The notes under the pieces: generated by a model | The model's database searches: none | Seen by the model: the letters and a program-made list of their open reading frames with translations, nothing else | What the model was told of the DNA's origin: nothing | Program-made: the position numbers and the translations under genes | Part shown: positions 13,593-17,369 of the stretch, one piece after another | Layout of the letters: every line of letters starts with the position of its first letter | Numbering within the stretch: position 1 is the stretch's first letter | Assembly: GCA_023416895.1 (NCBI GenBank) | Contig: JAEZGQ010000039.1 | Location: 1 to 17,369 of the forward strand | Source of the DNA: Bacillota bacterium | Lineage (GTDB): Bacteria > Bacillota > Clostridia > Christensenellales > CAG-138 | DNA: 17,369 nucleotides | Direction of reading: 5' to 3'

Positions 13593-16055
13593 ATGGGTAA
13601 AAAGGTTGTTATCATCGGCGGGGTGGCAGGCGGCGCGACCGCTGCGGCCCGTCTGCGGCGGCTCGACGAAACCGCCAACATCGTTATGTTTGAGCGTGGG
13701 GACTATATTTCTTATGCAAATTGCGGGCTGCCTTACCATGTGAGTGGGGTGATCCGTTCGCGCGATGCGCTTTTGCTGCAAACGCCTTCTGCCATGATGA
13801 AGAAGTTTAACATGGATGTGCGCGTGCGTCAGGAGATCGTCTCCATCGATCGTGCCAACAAAACCGTAACCGTGAAGAAGGTGGATAACGGCGAAACGTA
13901 TCAGGAGTCTTACGATACGCTCGTTTTGGCAACCGGCTCCTCGCCGGTGCGGCCGCCCATCCCTGGCATCGACGCGGAAAACATCCTCACACTTTGGACG
14001 GTACCCGATACCGATAAGCTCAAATCACGCGTGCGCGATGGCGGCGTGGAGCGCGCGGTGGTTGTGGGCGGCGGCTTCATCGGCCTTGAGGTGGCGGAAA
14101 ACCTGAGACACCTCGGAATCGAGGTAACCATCGTCGAAATGCTCGATCAGGTAATGGCCCCGCTCGATTATGAAATGGCAAAACCCCTTCATGAAAACAT
14201 CGAGAAAAACGGCGTAAAGCTCTGCTTGGACGACGGCGTATCCGCATTTTCGCAAACGGACGATGGCGGTGTCCGCGTAGAGCTCAAAAGCGGCAAGGTC
14301 ATTGAAGCGGAGCTTGCGGTGCTCGCCATTGGCGTGCGCCCAAACAACGAGCTTGCAAAAGCCGCGGGGCTTACGCTCAACGCGCGCGGCGGCGTGGTGA
14401 CGGATGAATACCTTCGCACTTCCGACCCCGATATTTTCGCCGTAGGCGACGTGATTGAGGTGGAGGATTTTATTCTCAAAGGTCGCTCCATGGTGCCCCT
14501 TGCCGGCCCCGCGAACAAGCAGGGGCGTATTGCCGCAAACAACATCGCAGGCTTTGGGGAAAAGTACGAGGGCACGCAGGGAAGCTCCGTCGTCAAGGTG
14601 TTCGACCTTACGGCGGCATCCACGGGGTTGAATGAAAAAACGCTTGTTGCACGCGGGCTTGTGCGCGGCAAGGACTATGAAAGCGTCACCATCATCCAAA
14701 ACTCGCACGCGGGCTATTATCCGGGGGCAGTGCCCATGACGCTCAAGCTTTTGTTCACGCCGGACGGAAGCAAGCTTTTCGGCGCGCAGATTGTGGGCGC
14801 GGACGGCGTGGATAAGCGCATCGATACGTTGGGTGTAACGATCCGCCTCGGCGGCGGGGTGGAGGCGCTCAAGTCGCTCGAGCTTGCGTATGCACCGCCA
14901 TATTCCTCTGCAAAGGACCCTGTGAACATGCTCGGGTTCGTAGCAGGGAACGTGATTTCCGGACAGGTGAAGTTTGCCGCATGGGACGCCGCCGAAAAAA
15001 GCGATCCGCAGCAAACGATATTGCTCGATGTTCGAGAGGAAAGCGAACGCATGGCGTTTTCCGTGCCCGGCTCGGTCGGCATACCTCTGGGACAGCTTCG
15101 CGCAAGGCTCGGCGAGCTCGATAAAAATAAGGAAATCATCGTGTTCTGCGCCATTGGTGTGCGCGCCTACAATGCCGCGCGCATTCTTATGAGCCATGGG
15201 TTTGAAAACGTAAATGTTTACCCGGGCGGCTCGCGCTTTTATATGGCCACACATTACGAAACGCTCGAAAATGCGCCGGTAATGCCTGCCAAGGTGGAAG
15301 ACAGCGGCCATGAAAAGGCGGAACATACGCCTGCAGCTTCCATACGGCTCGATTGCAGCGGTCTTCAGTGCCCCGGCCCCATCATGAAGGTGTTTGAATC
15401 CATGAAGGAAATGGAGGAAGGGCAGGTGGTGGAGGTCACCGCCAACGACCCCGGCTTTGCGCGTGACATCGTGGCTTGGAGCCGTCGTACGGGAAACACG
15501 CTTGTACTCAATGAAAAACGCGGCGACGATTACGTTGCTTTGGTCAAAAAAGGCGGTGTAGCGGTGGGCGCGGCGACAAAGGCCGCGGACGGAAAAACCA
15601 TGATCGTGTTCAGCAACGATCTTGATAAGGTGCTCGCCTCGTTCATCATCGCAAACGGTGCGGCGGCAATGGGGCGGCCAGTGACGATGTTCTTCACGTT
15701 CTGGGGCCTTAACGTGCTGCGCAAGCCCGAAAAGCAAAGGATGAAAAAGTCGCTTGTAGAGGGCATGTTCGGTGCCATGATGCCCAGAGGCGCAAAAAAG
15801 CTTACACTTTCCAAGCTCAACATGCTCGGCATGGGTACGGCAATGATGAAGCGTGTAATGAAGCAGAAAAACGTGGACTCACTGCCGGAACTTATGGAAA
15901 AAGCAAGGCGCGCGGGCGTGCGCTTTGTAGCCTGCACCATGTCGATGGACGTGATGGGCATCCGTCCGGAAGAGTTGATCGACGGGGTAGAGTTTGCGGG
16001 TGTTGGTGCATACTTGGGCGACGCAGAGGAGTCGAGCGTCAACCTGTTCGTTTAA
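13593..16055 (+). CDS. CoA-disulfide/persulfide reductase fused to rhodanese, TusA and DsrE2 domains
   Basis: An 820-residue cytoplasmic protein of four sulfur-handling modules. Residues 1 to about 455 are a CoA-disulfide reductase-type flavoprotein: FAD motif GGVAGGATAAARLRR (9-23), redox Cys44 in NCGLPYHV, NAD(P)H motif VVGGGFIGLEVAENL (157-171), second FAD motif DIFAVGD (280-286) and the conserved YAPPYSSAKDPVN (433-445). About 462-560 are a rhodanese with Cys519 in the loop CAIGVR. About 583-655 are TusA with CPGP at Cys593. About 667-820 are DsrE2-like with Cys781 (ACTMSMDVMGI). CoADR-rhodanese proteins reduce CoA disulfide or persulfides with NAD(P)H. TusA and DsrE pass persulfide sulfur between cysteines, so this chain may be a self-contained sulfur relay (inference). 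ATG 13593 has GGAGGG 6 nt upstream; in-frame codons upstream contain the promoter. Monogenic, with its own promoter and terminator. Confidence 0.95.
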   Translation: MGKKVVIIGGVAGGATAAARLRRLDETANIVMFERGDYISYANCGLPYHVSGVIRSRDALLLQTPSAMMKKFNMDVRVRQEIVSIDRANKTVTVKKVDNGETYQESYDTLVLATGSSPVRPPIPGIDAENILTLWTVPDTDKLKSRVRDGGVERAVVVGGGFIGLEVAENLRHLGIEVTIVEMLDQVMAPLDYEMAKPLHENIEKNGVKLCLDDGVSAFSQTDDGGVRVELKSGKVIEAELAVLAIGVRPNNELAKAAGLTLNARGGVVTDEYLRTSDPDIFAVGDVIEVEDFILKGRSMVPLAGPANKQGRIAANNIAGFGEKYEGTQGSSVVKVFDLTAASTGLNEKTLVARGLVRGKDYESVTIIQNSHAGYYPGAVPMTLKLLFTPDGSKLFGAQIVGADGVDKRIDTLGVTIRLGGGVEALKSLELAYAPPYSSAKDPVNMLGFVAGNVISGQVKFAAWDAAEKSDPQQTILLDVREESERMAFSVPGSVGIPLGQLRARLGELDKNKEIIVFCAIGVRAYNAARILMSHGFENVNVYPGGSRFYMATHYETLENAPVMPAKVEDSGHEKAEHTPAASIRLDCSGLQCPGPIMKVFESMKEMEEGQVVEVTANDPGFARDIVAWSRRTGNTLVLNEKRGDDYVALVKKGGVAVGAATKAADGKTMIVFSNDLDKVLASFIIANGAAAMGRPVTMFFTFWGLNVLRKPEKQRMKKSLVEGMFGAMMPRGAKKLTLSKLNMLGMGTAMMKRVMKQKNVDSLPELMEKARRAGVRFVACTMSMDVMGIRPEELIDGVEFAGVGAYLGDAEESSVNLFV

Positions 16056-16102
16056 AAGCAACACGGAAAAATGCAACCGAAGTTTCTCATCCCTAGGGTT
16101 TC

Positions 16103-16147
16103 AAGGAGCGCTTTGCACATGCTGTAGAGCGCTCCTTTTTGTTTTTT
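16103..16147 (+). terminator. Intrinsic terminator of the CoADR fusion gene
   Basis: AAGGAGCGCT (16103-16112) pairs perfectly with AGCGCTCCTT (16128-16137) across a 15-nt loop, followed by TTTT, G and seven T. It begins 47 nt after the stop codon. Confidence 0.9.
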
Positions 16148-16251
16148 TATGCGCCAAATCCGCGTGCCATTGCCCAAAGGAACCGCCAAAAAGGCTTGCG
16201 TTTTCAAGGAAATTGCGCGTTTCGAGCGCATTCACGAATTGTTCATACTAT

Positions 16252-16280
16252 TTGACAAACAGAATGCCTGTTATTATAAT
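16252..16280 (+). promoter_or_regulatory. Exact consensus sigma-A promoter
   Basis: TTGACA (16252-16257), 17 nt, TATAAT (16275-16280): both hexamers and the spacing match the consensus exactly. Transcription should start near 16287. The stretch 16148-16251 between the previous terminator and this promoter holds nothing I can identify. Confidence 0.9.
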
Positions 16281-16400
16281 GTGATTAATAATAATTTGCA
16301 TGAAATGACATTTTATTACACCGCCCGACAATTTTTGCGGTCGCGTTGCCGCACCTGTTGCACGGCGGTTATAGAAGCAATTCGGCAGGGGGAAAAGGCG

Positions 16401-17369
16401 CTGGACTCAATCGTTGTTATGATCGTTCTGCTCGTCGTGGCCGGTGCTCTGACCGCTATTTTGCTGGGCAGAAAATATGGGTATGCGTTGCTTCCGGCGG
16501 TGCTTGCGCTCGCGCTTTGCGGCTGCATCAGTCTTTGCGTTTATTTTTTTGCGGATTCGTTTGCCCGCTCGGGCGAACTGATTGGCGTTGCGGCCGGCGG
16601 CGTTTTGCTGTCGGTCGGTGTTTATGCGCTTGCAAACGCGCTTAGTGCACGCCGTACTGCGGCGCTGGACGCTGCACGCTTGGCGGGTTCGCGCAAACCC
16701 CTTGTGGAATTTGAGGGAGAAACCTCCGAAGAACTTGAGGATGCTACACAAGGCGAAAAGCACTTTGAAGGCCTTTTGACGGAAGCCGAAGAAAAACCGG
16801 AGCTTCCCAAGCTCTGGGAAGAGGAGTTACAAACCGCGGAGCGTGCGGCCTTTGACGCCGCGCTCGACGAGGTGCTTTATGCGCGTACGGAAGGCGAGGA
16901 TGCCGCGGACGAGGCAGATGCTGAAACGCTTACCATTGAGGAAGCGTTCCTGCCGCAGCCGGAGGAAACCGAAGAGGAAGCCTTGGAGCTCACCCTGCCC
17001 TTGGCGGAAAGCCCGCTTGCGCAAACGATGGAGAGCGAAACTTTCTTTGCTGCCGAACCTGATGAGGAAGAAGCAAGCGAGCAAACGCACGAAAGCCTGT
17101 TCAGGGAGCCTTCCGCCGGCGACGCGATGCCGCCGCTTGACCTTGTTGAAGAATTTGTGCTATCCGAGGAAGATGCCTTCATTCCGCCGCTGGAGGAGGA
17201 AGAGCCCAAGGAGGAAGCTACCGAACCCAAGCTTGAAGAGCCCGCGTTCGAGCCTGTGGAAGCGCCTGTGCTTGAACCCGTTGCCGAAGAAACCGCACTT
17301 GAACCCGAGGTGGAAGAACCCGCGTTCGAGCCTGTGGAAGCGCCTGTGCTTGAACCCGTTGCCGAAGAG
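16401..17369 (+). CDS. Three-helix membrane protein with acidic repeat tail, incomplete at window end
   Basis: An open frame that leaves the window without a stop; at least 323 residues. I recognise no family. Three hydrophobic segments are visible in order: IVVMIVLLVVAGALTAILLG, YALLPAVLALALCGCISLCV and LIGVAAGGVLLSVGVYALA. After them comes SARRTAALDAARLAGSRK, basic, then more than 220 residues very rich in Glu and Pro, which by the positive-inside rule should be cytoplasmic. The end is a 26-residue tandem repeat (EEPAFEPVEAPVLEPVAEE and six more). The start is unsettled: AGGGGG at 16387-16392 is ideally placed (8 nt) for a CTG at 16401; the next ATG is 16419; an ATG at 16305 in the same frame has no ribosome site and adds a Cys/Arg-rich stretch that does not look like protein. 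A consensus promoter at 16252-16280 drives it. Confidence 0.75.
   Translation, partial: MDSIVVMIVLLVVAGALTAILLGRKYGYALLPAVLALALCGCISLCVYFFADSFARSGELIGVAAGGVLLSVGVYALANALSARRTAALDAARLAGSRKPLVEFEGETSEELEDATQGEKHFEGLLTEAEEKPELPKLWEEELQTAERAAFDAALDEVLYARTEGEDAADEADAETLTIEEAFLPQPEETEEEALELTLPLAESPLAQTMESETFFAAEPDEEEASEQTHESLFREPSAGDAMPPLDLVEEFVLSEEDAFIPPLEEEEPKEEATEPKLEEPAFEPVEAPVLEPVAEETALEPEVEEPAFEPVEAPVLEPVAEE
17235..17369 (+). repeat. 78-bp in-frame tandem repeat, cut by the window end
   Basis: Copy one is 17235-17312 and copy two begins at 17313. Fifty consecutive bases are identical (17241-17290 and 17319-17368). The flanking differences seen, GAG/GAA and GAA/GAG, are silent. It encodes a 26-residue Pro/Glu-rich unit. 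The total copy number lies beyond the window. Confidence 0.9.

Noticed and set aside
14025..15737. 570-codon open frame antisense to the CoADR fusion gene
   Set aside because: Composition is rich in His, Arg and Ala, as expected for the mirror of GC-rich codons. It matches no family, and the + strand protein is fully accounted for by four known domains.
16091..16098. CCCTAGGG palindrome after the CoADR fusion gene
   Set aside because: Only 8 bp, in front of an obvious terminator, with no partner element; treated as chance.
16346..16645. 99-codon + frame overlapping the terminal membrane protein
   Set aside because: Cys/Arg-rich and in a different frame from the hydrophobic-then-acidic reading, which continues open for over 300 codons with a sensible topology.
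1..17369. CRISPR arrays, tRNA/rRNA genes, insertion sequences, prophage genes
   Set aside because: No spaced repeats of CRISPR type, no tRNA-like cloverleaf in the gaps, and no transposase, integrase or phage structural motif in any frame read.

Overview
The window looks like an ordinary chromosomal stretch of a Gram-positive anaerobe of the Clostridia (Bacillota). Pointers are the Rex redox repressor, a VanW-family cell-wall protein, strong AAGGAGG-type ribosome binding sites, sigma-A-like promoters and many U-tailed intrinsic terminators. Coding sequence is moderately GC-rich (by eye, not computed). I cannot name the genus; a Christensenella-like lineage would fit but is only a guess.

Layout. 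59-1753 (+) encodes a secreted, C-terminally membrane-anchored C39-like cysteine peptidase. It converges, across a hairpin terminator, with a small minus-strand pair (1839-2157): a 59-residue two-helix membrane protein and a possible 41-residue leader ORF. From an extended -10 promoter at about 2173-2200 runs a plus-strand cluster: Dabb-domain protein, uvrB, uvrA, a nitroreductase-like flavoprotein and rex (to 8932). The spacing is tight except for a double hairpin between uvrB and uvrA and a palindrome-bearing gap before rex. A two-way terminator (8978-9016) separates rex from an apparently orphan beta-type DNA methyltransferase on the minus strand (9051-10232). Upstream of that lies a FadR/FCD-type GntR regulator, also minus, with its own promoter and terminator. 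A VanW-family envelope protein (+) converges on a CDP-alcohol phosphatidyltransferase, PgsA-like (-), across a 17-bp terminator stem. Divergent from pgsA is an 820-residue four-module sulfur-transfer flavoenzyme: CoA-disulfide reductase, rhodanese, TusA and DsrE2. The window ends inside an unrecognised three-helix membrane protein with a long acidic tail. That tail enters a 26-residue tandem repeat, and the gene lies downstream of a promoter matching the sigma-A consensus exactly.

Functional reading. Themes are nucleotide excision repair (UvrA/UvrB), redox sensing and flavin chemistry (Rex, nitroreductase, CoADR fusion) and the cell envelope (C39 peptidase, VanW, PgsA, terminal membrane protein). 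I found no RNA gene, CRISPR array, insertion sequence or prophage. The most notable items are the single-chain persulfide-relay enzyme, the unusual start region and near-identical DNA repeat of the last gene, the perfect odd palindrome at the predicted transcription start of the uvr cluster, the orphan methyltransferase with an extra C-terminal domain, and the small minus-strand ORF pair. None amounts to a demonstrably new system.
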